Positions 43,600 through 52,669 of a DNA stretch of 62,018 nt are shown here, piece after piece. This DNA comes from an uncultured Anaerolineae bacterium. Lineage in GTDB: Bacteria > Chloroflexota > Anaerolineae > Anaerolineales > Villigracilaceae. Position 1 is the first letter of the stretch; every line of letters begins with the position of its first letter. The notes below the pieces were generated by a model. The model ran no database searches, was not told the origin of the DNA, and was given only the letters and a program-made list of their open reading frames with translations. The translations under genes and the position numbers were made by a program. The stretch is from the NCBI GenBank assembly GCA_903846015.1, contig CAIMZS010000430.1, positions 1 through 62,018 of the forward strand, in the 5' to 3' direction.

Positions 43600-43926
43600 C
43601 TACTCGGTTTTTTTTGTTTTGGACAGCTTGATGGTGACATCTGTCGGCAGTGCCAGCCCGGATTCGATCTCAATCGCCTTGATGATGCCGACTGGCACTG
43701 GGCAGGCGGCATGTGTGCAGTACTTGATGCCCAGCTCGTGAGTTTTGGGCATGGCTCTCTTGAAGGAGATCTCTTTAAACGGCTCGACTTCGGTCAACTG
43801 TTCAGCCAGGCGCTGAATCGCGGCGCACTCGCTTTGGATGTGCACCTTGCAAACCTTGCCATCCATCGTGGTTTCAACCTGGGTTGAATAACCGCAATTT
43901 CCAGCAAAAATTTCGGCATTTGCCAT
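43600..43926 (-). CDS. small Cys-rich conserved protein (DUF6951-like), 108 aa
   Basis: A 108-aa soluble protein. The order AEIFAGNCGYSTQVET, HIQSECAAIQRLAEQL, YCTHAACPVPVGIIKAIEIESGLALPTDVTI fits what I recall of the DUF6951 family. Four of its cysteines (NCG, SEC, YC, AAC) are conserved-looking and could bind metal or a cluster. AAGGAG precedes the ATG at eight bases. Function unknown. It lies between the glycosyltransferase and the membrane protein, apparently alone. Confidence 0.65.
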   Translation of the reverse strand: MANAEIFAGNCGYSTQVETTMDGKVCKVHIQSECAAIQRLAEQLTEVEPFKEISFKRAMPKTHELGIKYCTHAACPVPVGIIKAIEIESGLALPTDVTIKLSKTKKTE

Positions 43927-43983
43927 ATGAATTGCTCCTTATTTCCATCACTTTTTATAAGATGACGTTGGGCGGGGAAAGTT

Positions 43984-45249
43984 TCACGATTGCTTCCCTG
44001 AAACAGGCCCGGTTGGGGGAACGTGGGTGATCGCCTCGAATACATCCGAAAGCTTCCCAGCCAGGTTCTCGCGGCTAAAGTTTTCTTCCAGATACAGCCG
44101 TCCGTTCCGTCCCATCGCCACAGCGTGTGCGCGGCCGGCCTCCAGGAATTGAATGGCGTTGGCCATGTCCTGAGCATCGCCTGGCCTGGGGAAGACGCCG
44201 CAGTCGGCCATTTCAACCACCTCGCGGACAACACCTTCGATCGCCAGTACAATCGGTCGTCCGGCTGCCATGTAATCAAAGACCTTGTTTGGATAGGTGG
44301 TTTTGTACTCGTCCAGCGGTTTCAGGATGGCGATGCAGGCATCGCTGCCAGCCAGGGCTGCGCTCATTTCGTTTTTTGGCACGGAGGGCAAGAAGGTGAC
44401 GTTTTTCAGACCCATTTCTGCGGCGCGCGCCTGCAGGTTGGTTTTTTCCTTGCCATCGCCCAGGAAAACGAAATGGATGACCGGGTTCTGAGAGAGGATT
44501 TCAGCGCATTCCAGAACCACGCCCAGGTCGTTGGATATGCCGTGCGCCCCAGCGTAAAGCACCACGAACTTGTCCTCGGGAGAGTTTACTTGGAGGGCCT
44601 CGCGGAAGGCAGTGCCCCTATCGAGTGGATTGAACATATCCGGGTCGGCGCCATTGGGTATCAGTTCAACAGATTTTGCCCCGCGGTTTTTAACATGTTC
44701 CATATAGCCCGGGCTGTTCACCATGATCTGATCGGCGTGCCGGTACAGAAAACCTTCCAACCACAGCGACATCTTGATCAAGGTTGGATTTTTTAGCACC
44801 CCCACTGCCACGGCAAAATCGGGCCACAGATCGCGCACTTCAAAAAGGAATTTTGAGCGTTTGATGCGGGCCAGCGCCCAGGCAGTCAGCCCCTGGAAAA
44901 TGGGCGGCGATGTGCCCCAAATCACATCGACATTCTTAACACCCAACCCAACGAAAAACGATGAAAACATGAAGGATAAAAAAGCAAAGACCCGGTGCAC
45001 AAACGACCTGTGCAGGGCATTGTAGGTATAAGCCCGCAGAATGGTAACACTCGCTGCGGGTGTGTTTTCTGTGTGCTTTTCCGAAGAATGCGCGTTTTTT
45101 GACGATGCCCCGGTCAGGTAACTGATGGGGCTGGCAATGACGGTTACCTGGTGCCCTTTTTGTACGAGAAAGCGCGCAAGTTCGTGGTGGCGTGTTCCGC
45201 CAGCTTCGTCCAGAGCGGCAAAGGCCTGGTGGATGATGAGTATATGCAT
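43984..45249 (-). CDS. GT4 family glycosyltransferase
   Basis: A 421-aa GT-B glycosyltransferase of the WbuB/GT4 type. N-terminal HQAFAALDEAGGTRHHELARFLVQKGHQVTVIASP; C-terminal donor site VLYAGAHGISNDLGVVLECA, and the E-x7-E region in KPLDEYKTTYPNKVFDYMAAGRPIV. It transfers a nucleotide-activated sugar in exopolysaccharide or O-antigen synthesis. Start at 45249 (MHILIIHQAF) is by homology; a TTG at 45273 is the alternative, and neither has a good ribosome-binding site. Confidence 0.88.
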   Translation of the reverse strand: MHILIIHQAFAALDEAGGTRHHELARFLVQKGHQVTVIASPISYLTGASSKNAHSSEKHTENTPAASVTILRAYTYNALHRSFVHRVFAFLSFMFSSFFVGLGVKNVDVIWGTSPPIFQGLTAWALARIKRSKFLFEVRDLWPDFAVAVGVLKNPTLIKMSLWLEGFLYRHADQIMVNSPGYMEHVKNRGAKSVELIPNGADPDMFNPLDRGTAFREALQVNSPEDKFVVLYAGAHGISNDLGVVLECAEILSQNPVIHFVFLGDGKEKTNLQARAAEMGLKNVTFLPSVPKNEMSAALAGSDACIAILKPLDEYKTTYPNKVFDYMAAGRPIVLAIEGVVREVVEMADCGVFPRPGDAQDMANAIQFLEAGRAHAVAMGRNGRLYLEENFSRENLAGKLSDVFEAITHVPPTGPVSGKQS

Positions 45250-45326
45250 ATTTTTACTTTTTTTGACCGCCAATTACCATGATTACATAAAATCCGGGAT
45301 CTATCTCGAAGGATGAGTATACTTAT

Positions 45327-45350
45327 GGTAGTCCCGGTTCCCGCGCGAGG
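45327..45350 (+). repeat. dispersed 24-bp repeat
   Basis: GGTAGTCCCGGTTCCCGC then GCGAGG, in the gap between heparinase and glycosyltransferase genes, next to second-family sequence. Confidence 0.85.
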
Positions 45351-45370
45351 CAGTGGAATCAGAGACTGGG

Positions 45371-47386
45371 TCAGGATGGGAAAATGAATTCGCTCTTGAA
45401 ATGAACATCCTGTTCTGATTGTACTTCGACTGCCAGTGAAAGCGCCGGGATTTTAAGGGAATAAGTGGGTGAAACCCAGCCATAGACCGGTGAAACCAAC
45501 CCGGCGCCGTGCAGCAGCTCGCCGGCGCGGATAATGGCGCCCCGTTTAATAGGCTGGTTGGTACTTATTGCCAGAGTCACCCAACCATATGGTGAATTCA
45601 ACCGCAGTTCCAGCCCGGCAGGATTTTGCTGCAATTCCCACTTCCAATCTGGTAGCAGCCAGTGCAGTCGGTAGGTGTGAACCCCGGAACTCTTGTTGAG
45701 TAGTCGATCATCCACCAGCCAGTGCTCGTCTTTGAAAACCGTTGCAGTCCGGGTATGACTGATCTTTAATCCGGCAAACGAATCAATCTGCGCTGACCCA
45801 AGCTGGATGAAGTTTTCCGGGTTTGAGCCGCCGCTGCACGCTCCATAAGTGGCATCGACCCAATCGAGGTACAGGAAGCGGCTGGCGCGCGTCATTTGTT
45901 CTCGCCCGTCCAGGCTGATGGTGTTGTGAACCAGCGTGGAAGTCAGGCGGTTATCCCATGGTGAACTGGCATTGTACTGGTAAGTGCCAGCATCTTGGGC
46001 AATATTCACCCCACGCCACCACAGGTCAAGGTGGAGCTGGTCGGCATGCGATGGTCGGGATGTGTAATGGACGGCACGCAGGTAACACCATGAATTTGGC
46101 GAACGCAGGGTGAGGATGGAATCATCCTGGCTCCTGTTTGGGATGGCCTGATCCGGTTCGGTCGCTCGGTTTCCGGTGGGATCCAACCCAAACCACAGCG
46201 CCATTTCATCCCAGCCACCAGCAGGCAATCCCTTGTGTAGAAAAGCAAGCGCAGAGGCCTGTGCCACTGGACGGAAATCGCTGAAAGCAGTGTTGGAAAG
46301 TGGCAGGATCAACGCGCCGTCGTTGGCGCCCAGGTTGGGTACGCATCCGCTTTCAGGATCAAGCATATCCATCAGCCAGCGGGCAGCCCGGCCCAGGTTA
46401 TTACGGCTGATGTCATCCAGGCAGCGCTTATATGAATCAACCTGGTTCCCTGGATTGGAATTGACAGGCCCGCAATCTGCCTGCCTATCAAGTGCATCGA
46501 TCCACAGTGCCGATTGCAACATCAGGCGTTGGTAATTGGTGGAGTGTTGGGCGTATTCGCCTATCCCATCGATTTGATGCGTAAAGCACCACGAAAGCCA
46601 TTTCCTGCCGGTGCTGAGCCAATGATTTGAATCCGGGTGGCCCGGCAGCGCCAGCCCGGCAGTAACCAGCGCGGTGGCCTCTGTCAGCAGGTGGTTGTTG
46701 TTCTGCGAACGCGCATATACCAGCGTGGGGGGGATGCGCCTGGCGTGGTTGGCGGTGGCGTTTGCTAATGCGCAAAGCCGGTCCCTGCTGGAATGCTTTG
46801 AAGTTGCGAAAACTTGCGCTCCCCAGACAAAGGCAATCAAGCGCAGCCCTACTTCCTGCCCGGATGTCCAGTTTGGGCCCAGGTAGGGTGGGTTTCCAGC
46901 TATGAAGCTTTCGAACAGGTGCCAGAAGGCCAACGCATATTTTTCATTGTGGCTGGCATGATATGCGCGCCCTAAAATAAATGCCCACCCGAAGCGCGCC
47001 GGCTCCCAGGTGAATTTGATGTCTTCCTGGTGGCGTATTTTGCCAGATTCATAGTCGCACCAGTGTGAGAGCGGGCCTGCCGGTTCCAGATTGATAGCCA
47101 CAGCAAGCGCACCAAATTGGCGAAATTTACCGTCCACGATCTCATCCGCTTCGGCGAGCAGCGTCCCAATTCCGGCCTCGCCAACAATGCCGAGCATCTG
47201 CTCACGTGATGGCACCGGCATGACCGATTGAAGCTGCAGCCCATTTACAGGGTTGGGGATTGCATGGGTGACACGGCGATAGTGCCCGCTGATCAGGCCG
47301 AATTTATACACGGCGTTCAATGTTACCTGGGTCAGACCCAACTGGCGCAGCGCTTTCAGGGCGGTTACAAGGCTTAAAATTTTCAT
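45371..47386 (-). CDS. heparinase II/III family protein
   Basis: A 671-aa polysaccharide lyase-like protein. The N-terminal alpha/alpha toroid holds ARSQNNNHLLTEATAL (the catalytic Asn-His region), EYAQHSTNYQRLMLQ, and the C-terminal beta sandwich begins near RSPNSWCYLRAVHYTSRPSHADQLHLDLWWRG. Such proteins sit in exopolysaccharide clusters where they trim or modify uronic-acid polymers. No signal peptide is seen. The ATG follows the Nudix stop by two bases, so the genes are coupled. Confidence 0.85.
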   Translation of the reverse strand: MKILSLVTALKALRQLGLTQVTLNAVYKFGLISGHYRRVTHAIPNPVNGLQLQSVMPVPSREQMLGIVGEAGIGTLLAEADEIVDGKFRQFGALAVAINLEPAGPLSHWCDYESGKIRHQEDIKFTWEPARFGWAFILGRAYHASHNEKYALAFWHLFESFIAGNPPYLGPNWTSGQEVGLRLIAFVWGAQVFATSKHSSRDRLCALANATANHARRIPPTLVYARSQNNNHLLTEATALVTAGLALPGHPDSNHWLSTGRKWLSWCFTHQIDGIGEYAQHSTNYQRLMLQSALWIDALDRQADCGPVNSNPGNQVDSYKRCLDDISRNNLGRAARWLMDMLDPESGCVPNLGANDGALILPLSNTAFSDFRPVAQASALAFLHKGLPAGGWDEMALWFGLDPTGNRATEPDQAIPNRSQDDSILTLRSPNSWCYLRAVHYTSRPSHADQLHLDLWWRGVNIAQDAGTYQYNASSPWDNRLTSTLVHNTISLDGREQMTRASRFLYLDWVDATYGACSGGSNPENFIQLGSAQIDSFAGLKISHTRTATVFKDEHWLVDDRLLNKSSGVHTYRLHWLLPDWKWELQQNPAGLELRLNSPYGWVTLAISTNQPIKRGAIIRAGELLHGAGLVSPVYGWVSPTYSLKIPALSLAVEVQSEQDVHFKSEFIFPS

Positions 47387-47388
47387 CC

Positions 47389-47925
47389 TTATTTGATGCG
47401 ATCGAGGTGTACTAGCGCAAAAAACAAGGCGCTAACGTGCATGGACTGTAACAAATCCCTGTTTTTCGCCATGCGGATCACCTCGTCGATGGGGGTAGGG
47501 AATACATCGATTTCTTCATTGGCATCCAATTGCTGAGCGCCAAATTTGACTACATCCTGTGCCAGGAAGGTGTGAAGCATATTGATATGGTTATCCGGGT
47601 TGGGCGATACTGCCCCAGTTTCCACCATCGTCCCGCCGCTGTAGCCGGTTTCTTCAAGCAGTTCCCTTGTGGCAGCATTCAAGGGGGATTCACCAGGATC
47701 GACTACCCCGCCAGGCAGCTCCCAGATGACTTTCCCGGCACCGTGACGGTATTGCCTGATCAGGATGATTTCCTGTTTTTTTGTTAGTGCAACGATAGTG
47801 GCCCAGGTGCTGAATTCCAGCACCATTTTTTCGATCAGCCTGCCATTTGGCAGCTCGCAGGTATCCACGCGAAGATTTTTGCGCGGACGGGTTGTTTCCA
47901 ATATCTTCCAGGGTCTCAGGCTCAT
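47389..47925 (-). CDS. Nudix hydrolase (ADP-ribose pyrophosphatase-like)
   Basis: A 178-aa Nudix protein. The box GGVVDPGESPLNAATRELLEETGY is a full match to GX5EX7REUXEEXGU (residues split here by family spacing). N-terminal beta strands and a C-terminal IDVFPTPIDEVIRM resemble ADP-sugar pyrophosphatases. It lies between R2lox and the heparinase gene, 15 bp after the former; in this setting it may control a nucleotide sugar, but housekeeping is equally likely. Confidence 0.85.
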   Translation of the reverse strand: MSLRPWKILETTRPRKNLRVDTCELPNGRLIEKMVLEFSTWATIVALTKKQEIILIRQYRHGAGKVIWELPGGVVDPGESPLNAATRELLEETGYSGGTMVETGAVSPNPDNHINMLHTFLAQDVVKFGAQQLDANEEIDVFPTPIDEVIRMAKNRDLLQSMHVSALFFALVHLDRIK

Positions 47926-47940
47926 ATATTCTCGCGCAGA

Positions 47941-48843
47941 TCAGGATTCATCCAACTCGATCACGATTTTCGTGACCCGGTTTATTTCATCCAGACTGCT
48001 GCCGCGTGCTTTTTCCAGACGTTCAGAGCGTTTGGAGAATTGATCCATTGCGAAGTTGATGAAATCTGCCTCTACCAGCCCAAATGGAACGACGGTGTAG
48101 GCCGCGAAAGTGTCACCAATGATGGAGATGGTTGCTGGCAGCAGGTCATTCATCTGATTTTGCAATTCATCCCATAGATCTGGGTGTTCCGCTACCAGGC
48201 GCGAGAGCAGGTAAATGCCGTAGGCGATATGGCGTGATTCATCCTGTTTGAGCAGTGCGATGCCTTTGCGCAGCCCGGGCAGCAGATTGCTGCGTTCAAG
48301 CATGCTGAAGAAAGCGTGATAACCGGTCTCTGCTAGCACGCCTTCTACGATCATGTTATAGGTGGCTGAGGCGCGGATTTGCGCAGTTGGGGATGGATCG
48401 TTTTTGAGCGCCATTAATGCCGCTGGAAGGGCTTCGTAAAAGATAAAGCGGTAGTGATCAGTATGATAGCGCGACAGGTCGGCCGGTGCGCCAGCGACTT
48501 CATCGATAAAGCGCTGAAAGAAATCGGTGTGTTTGGCTTCCTCGAACAAGAAGGTGGTCAGGTACATTTCATCCTCGAGGCGCCCTTCTGCGGCGATTGC
48601 ACCGATCAGAGGCAGCAAGTCCAGGGTTACTGCCTCCTCGCCGGAAACAAACATACCTGTCAGCCTCCAGATTAGATCCTGTTCATCAGCGCTCAGGCTG
48701 GCCCAATCTGCCTTATCCTTTGTAAAATCAAGGTCGGATGGGTTCCAGATGCCAAGTTTTTTTGCCTTTTCATACAGGCGCATTGGCGGCAGCTCCCGGT
48801 TGAGGCCGCGAGTGGATGTGACGAAGGATGTATGGGGTGTCAT
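47941..48843 (-). CDS. R2-like ligand-binding oxidase (Mn/Fe)
   Basis: A 300-aa ferritin-fold protein related to ribonucleotide reductase R2. All six metal ligands are at the canonical R2lox positions: Glu69, Glu102, His105, Glu167, Glu202 and His205. The Val72 and Tyr162 that form the family's ether crosslink are also present (GEEAVTLD, TYNMIVEG). R2lox proteins assemble a Mn/Fe cofactor and hold a long-chain ligand; their reaction is unknown. No class I R1 gene is near. AAGG lies seven bases before the ATG. Confidence 0.9.
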   Translation of the reverse strand: MTPHTSFVTSTRGLNRELPPMRLYEKAKKLGIWNPSDLDFTKDKADWASLSADEQDLIWRLTGMFVSGEEAVTLDLLPLIGAIAAEGRLEDEMYLTTFLFEEAKHTDFFQRFIDEVAGAPADLSRYHTDHYRFIFYEALPAALMALKNDPSPTAQIRASATYNMIVEGVLAETGYHAFFSMLERSNLLPGLRKGIALLKQDESRHIAYGIYLLSRLVAEHPDLWDELQNQMNDLLPATISIIGDTFAAYTVVPFGLVEADFINFAMDQFSKRSERLEKARGSSLDEINRVTKIVIELDES

Positions 48844-48875
48844 GGGCTGCCTTTTCAGCGATAGTTACTGATCTT

Positions 48876-48914
48876 CCCCCTCCCCCATTTGTGTTCTCCA
48901 AATGGGGGAGGGGG
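48876..48914. repeat. 16-bp-arm perfect hairpin (CCCCCTCCCCC)
   Basis: CCCCCTCCCCCATTTG, 7-nt loop, CAAATGGGGGAGGGGG. It lies in the dapA-R2lox gap, next to a dispersed repeat at 48920. It resembles the palindrome at the window start in its C/T-rich arm. Confidence 0.9.
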
Positions 48915-48919
48915 GCTGC

Positions 48920-48943
48920 GATAGTGCCGGTTCCAGCACGGCC
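48920..48943 (+). repeat. dispersed 24-bp repeat
   Basis: GATAGTGCCGGTTCCAGC then ACGGCC, immediately beside the 48876 hairpin, downstream of the DapA-family gene. Confidence 0.92.
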
Positions 48944-48958
48944 ACGGGGTCGAGAGTC

Positions 48959-49834
48959 TTAGCCTTGGGCAATTGCAAAGACGCGTTCGAATTCACGCTT
49001 GTCTTCATCTAATAATGGCAGAAGCGGACGGCGCGGATTTCCAACCGGCATGCCGAGAAGTTCACACCCATATTTGGCCTTCTGAGTATAGCTGCCGCTT
49101 TCCATGTTGCGCAGCAGCGGCAGAATTTTTTCCATTGCTGTGCGCGCCTTGATGAAATCGCCCGCCTGAGCGGCTTCCAAAACGGCAACATGCTGGCTTG
49201 GCGCGCAGGATCCAGCGCCGCCGATCCAGGCCTGGGTGCCCCACAGGAAATAATCGAGCGCCTCGTCATCCGAGCCACACACGATCTGGTACCGTTCGCC
49301 GTAGCGCATGCGCATTTCGTAGAGACGCGGCATCTCACCGCTGGATTCCTTGATGCCGATAACGTTTTTGCAGTCAACCAGCCCATCCAGCACATCATAG
49401 CCGATCTCGCTGCCGGCCCGCCACGGGAAGTTATACAATACGATCGGGATTTCAACCGCATTGGCCACAGCACGGTAGTGCGCCAGCAGCTCGCGCTGGT
49501 TGGGGCGTGAGTAGGGCGGCACTGCCACCATCAACCCATCGTACCCCATTTTTGCGGCGATCTCAGAGTAGCGCACCACATCACGAGTAGCGCCTGAGTT
49601 GGTGCCGGCAAGCAAAGTGGCGCGGTTCCCGGCGTAATCCTTATAGAACTTGAAAATATCCAGTCGTTCCGATTCACTGAACGCATAAACTTCGCCTGTG
49701 GTACCACCCGGCACCAGCCCTACCACACCGTTAGCGAGCACAAAATCGATTAACTGTTGCAGAACTTTATAATCGATGTTCTCATCAGCATCAAACGGGG
49801 TGACGACCGGTACATAAACACCTTTCATTTGCAT
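48959..49834 (-). CDS. DapA/dihydrodipicolinate synthase family aldolase
   Basis: A 291-aa class I aldolase. GGTTGEVYAFSESER is the substrate carboxylate loop, VLYNFPWRAG carries the Tyr, and the Schiff-base Lys is in GIKESSG. True DapA usually reads LYNVPGRT; the WRAG variant points to a 2-keto-sugar or N-acetylneuraminate-lyase-like family member rather than lysine synthesis. AGGAG is seven bases before the ATG. Its place in a polysaccharide block fits sugar catabolism or synthesis. Confidence 0.85.
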   Translation of the reverse strand: MQMKGVYVPVVTPFDADENIDYKVLQQLIDFVLANGVVGLVPGGTTGEVYAFSESERLDIFKFYKDYAGNRATLLAGTNSGATRDVVRYSEIAAKMGYDGLMVAVPPYSRPNQRELLAHYRAVANAVEIPIVLYNFPWRAGSEIGYDVLDGLVDCKNVIGIKESSGEMPRLYEMRMRYGERYQIVCGSDDEALDYFLWGTQAWIGGAGSCAPSQHVAVLEAAQAGDFIKARTAMEKILPLLRNMESGSYTQKAKYGCELLGMPVGNPRRPLLPLLDEDKREFERVFAIAQG

Positions 49835-49894
49835 GGGACAGCTCCTTTGAAAAATAGGGTAGGATATTTCCTGTAAGAAGAAAGAAAGTCGATT

Positions 49895-50194
49895 TTATCC
49901 GTTATACACCTCATCACCATTCGGATATTGGGTATATAACTCAGGTCCGGAAAAGATACCAAACAACTCCATTGGGATCACGACCAGGGCGGTTTCCTCC
50001 AGCGCTTCGCGGTTGGCAGCATCATCCACCCGTTCTCCTGGTTCGGTCGCCCCGCCTGGTGGACCCCAGCAGCCACTGTCAAAGTGTTTCATTAGCAGCA
50101 ATCGCTCCTGTTCATCTACCAATAAAATAGCTGCGCCTATCATCAAGATAGGGATGTGACCGATTAATTCACGAAGCTGCAAAATAGGTTCCAC
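49895..50194 (-). CDS. short Nudix hydrolase, probably truncated
   Basis: A 99-aa Nudix fragment. The box is nearly complete (GGATEPGERVDDAANREALEETA, the final Gly replaced by Ala). The protein stops at GDEVYNG, where relatives continue for about 40 residues of beta strands and a helix. No remnant of that part is seen downstream. GTG start, no ribosome-binding site, nine bases after the oxidoreductase stop. It may be a decayed gene. Confidence 0.55.
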   Translation of the reverse strand: MEPILQLRELIGHIPILMIGAAILLVDEQERLLLMKHFDSGCWGPPGGATEPGERVDDAANREALEETALVVIPMELFGIFSGPELYTQYPNGDEVYNG

Positions 50195-50203
50195 GCTGAT
50201 ATT

Positions 50204-52387
50204 TTATGACCCAACCGCAATCTTCTGGCCGTTTGTTCGGATTGATTCTACCGCCGCGATCATGGCTGCACTTACACCAAACAATTGATCATAAGGGATC
50301 GGCGCCGCGCCACTTTGAATGGCGCTTACCAGGGCCTGCATTTCGCCCAGGTGACCCTTATCCTGCTTGAAAGCAGATTTGAACTGTTTTCGGCTGCCGT
50401 TTTCAACAGTCTCCAGCGAGCGGTAATCATCCAATACCGCAATACGCCCACCACAAAAGACCTCCACGCGTTCCTTGGCAAAGGATTTGTCGCCGCTGGC
50501 CAGGTAATCGACCACCCCGATCGAGCCATCCGCGAAGCTGAAGCTCATCGAAACGTTGTCCTGCCGGTATTTTCCGTTATCAGGTAGAGCTTGAGCGCAA
50601 ACCGAAACCGGCGTGGCGCCAACCAGATAAGTGATCAGATCGACAAAATGGCAGCCCTCACCGATGATTCGTCCGCCGCCCAGAACCGGGTCATGCGTCC
50701 AGTGATTGAGCGGAATATAACCGGCGTTGATCCTATAATGCGCGTAAAGCGGTTCGGTACGCTGGCTGACAAAAGCCGAAAGCTGCTGCGCCAGCGGTGC
50801 AAACCTGCGATTGAAGCCAACCATCAACAGGCGCCCGCTGCTTGTTTCTGCCTGCTGCTTAATGACCGTGCGGACTTCCGAGAGTTGCTCAAGCGTCAAC
50901 GCCAGCGGTTTCTCCACGAAAACATGCTTGCCTGCCTGTAGCGCCCGGATCACCAGGTCAGCGTGACTATCGTGGCGCGTCAGGATGGCTACGGTATTAA
51001 TCTTTGGCTCGTTGATGATCTGGTCATCGTCCGAACAGGCGTAAGTGAAGCCAAATTTTTTCCCGGAGTGCTGGGCATGCATACCGCCTGCCGATGCGAT
51101 GCCAACCAGCTCGATGCCAGCGGTTTTCTTGATCGCGGGTAGCAGCGTTGCGTTGGCAAACAGCCCGGCTCCTAAAATACCAAGCTTTACCTGGCTTTCT
51201 TTTTGTCCATACGATACACCAGTTGAAGACGGTTTGCTCAACTGGATTACGGTTGAGCGAGGGGCTTGCTCAAGTGGATACTGCAACAGCACGCCCAAAA
51301 AAGGCACCTTGTTTTTACCGGTGATGATCTCATAGGCTTCAGGCGCCTGCTCCACAGGAAAACGGTGACTGATGAGCGGGCTGACATTCAGTTTACCGCT
51401 CTCCAGTAATTCCACAATGGCCTGGAAGTTGCGTCCCTCCGTCCAGCGCACATAACCGATTGGGTAATCTATGCCGTTTTCTTCATAGCCGGAATCATAG
51501 CGACCGGGACCATAGGAACGCGAGTTAATGAAAGACAGTTCCTTCTCATAATAAACCTTGCGCGGAAAATTCAACCCCACCGCTCCGGTTGCCACCACTT
51601 TAGCCCTGTCGCGCGCGATTGCGCCAGCCAGTTCAACCGGGTCATTAGAGGCTGTATCCGCACAGATCAGCACACTGTCAAAGCCGCGGTTGGATGTAAA
51701 CGCCTGACTGGCATCTGCTGCATTGGGGCGAACAACTGCTGCAATGCCAAATTTTTTGGCTAGCTCAACACGCTCCGGGTTGGTGTCAATCCCGAAAACG
51801 CGGCAGCCGGCTGCCGCAGCGATCTGGATGGCCAAAAGCCCCAGCAACCCCAGCCCGATGACGGCTATACGTTCGCCGATCTGTGCTTCGGTCAGGCGAA
51901 AACCGTGCAGAGCAATCGCGCCCAGGGTGGTGAAGGCGGCCGAGTCGAAATCGACCCCATCCGGAAGCGGCGTAAGCAAGCTGCCCGGCACAAGGTTATA
52001 TTCGGCATGCACGGCATACCCACCGCCGGCGCAGGCGACACGCTGCCCGATCTTGAAGCTGTCCATGCCGTCACCTAACGAGATGATCGTGCCTGCTGAT
52101 GAATAGCCCAGTGACATGGGCGCATCGAGCCGGCTGAAGGTGGCTTCGAGTGTCGAGACCAGCCCCTCGCGTCTCATTTTGTCGAGCACTTGCCGTACGA
52201 GGTCAGGGCGTGAGCGCGCTTTGCCTACCAGCGACTTCTCGCCAAATTCAACCAGCATCCGTTCCGTCCCGGCCGAAACCAGCGAAGCTGCCACCTGTAC
52301 GAGTGCCTGCCCACGGCGCGGAGTGGGGATGGGCACTTCAGCGACGGTCGTTTTGCCGTCACGCATGTTTTGGAGGATTTGTTTCAT
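50204..52387 (-). CDS. bi-domain oxidoreductase (MDR + Gfo/Idh/MocA)
   Basis: A 727-aa fusion. Residues about 1-375 are a medium-chain, alcohol-dehydrogenase-like domain (IGLGLLGLLAIQIAAAAG Rossmann motif) without the catalytic Zn Cys/His set in the usual place. Residues about 400-727 are a Gfo/Idh/MocA sugar dehydrogenase (LGILGAGLFANATLLPAI, HVFVEKPLAL). Such fusions are typical of exopolysaccharide clusters beside heparinase-like genes. The ATG at 52387 has only a distant GGAAACAGC; an earlier in-frame start adds 27 improbable residues. Confidence 0.88.
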   Translation of the reverse strand: MKQILQNMRDGKTTVAEVPIPTPRRGQALVQVAASLVSAGTERMLVEFGEKSLVGKARSRPDLVRQVLDKMRREGLVSTLEATFSRLDAPMSLGYSSAGTIISLGDGMDSFKIGQRVACAGGGYAVHAEYNLVPGSLLTPLPDGVDFDSAAFTTLGAIALHGFRLTEAQIGERIAVIGLGLLGLLAIQIAAAAGCRVFGIDTNPERVELAKKFGIAAVVRPNAADASQAFTSNRGFDSVLICADTASNDPVELAGAIARDRAKVVATGAVGLNFPRKVYYEKELSFINSRSYGPGRYDSGYEENGIDYPIGYVRWTEGRNFQAIVELLESGKLNVSPLISHRFPVEQAPEAYEIITGKNKVPFLGVLLQYPLEQAPRSTVIQLSKPSSTGVSYGQKESQVKLGILGAGLFANATLLPAIKKTAGIELVGIASAGGMHAQHSGKKFGFTYACSDDDQIINEPKINTVAILTRHDSHADLVIRALQAGKHVFVEKPLALTLEQLSEVRTVIKQQAETSSGRLLMVGFNRRFAPLAQQLSAFVSQRTEPLYAHYRINAGYIPLNHWTHDPVLGGGRIIGEGCHFVDLITYLVGATPVSVCAQALPDNGKYRQDNVSMSFSFADGSIGVVDYLASGDKSFAKERVEVFCGGRIAVLDDYRSLETVENGSRKQFKSAFKQDKGHLGEMQALVSAIQSGAAPIPYDQLFGVSAAMIAAVESIRTNGQKIAVGS

Positions 52388-52669
52388 AATATTTTGCTGT
52401 TTCCCTTGTCTTCCTGCTTGATGGTGATCAAAAGTATACCGCAGAACAAACCGAAGATGATGGCCCATTGATGTGTTTCGGGGTTAGTCTGCTGTTCCAT
52501 TGGGCAGAATAGCTGTCGTATTTTTTTTATTTCATGTTATGCTTTGGTTATCCTGGAACCATGATTATCCGGATTAATCCCAACCCCACAAGAACCAGAA
52601 TCTGCTTCGAAGGATGAGCATGATTAGATCCATAGCAAGGTCAGGGGCCATCATTCTGGAGGAAAATCC
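52388..52669. other. divergent spacer with second-family repeat
   Basis: 282 bp between divergent genes. The plus-strand half holds an inverted second-family copy (about 52550-52625: TGATTATCCGGATTAATCC, CACAAGAACC, TTCGAAGGATGAGCATGATT). GGAGG (52658-52662) is the ribosome-binding site of the next gene. Confidence 0.6.
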
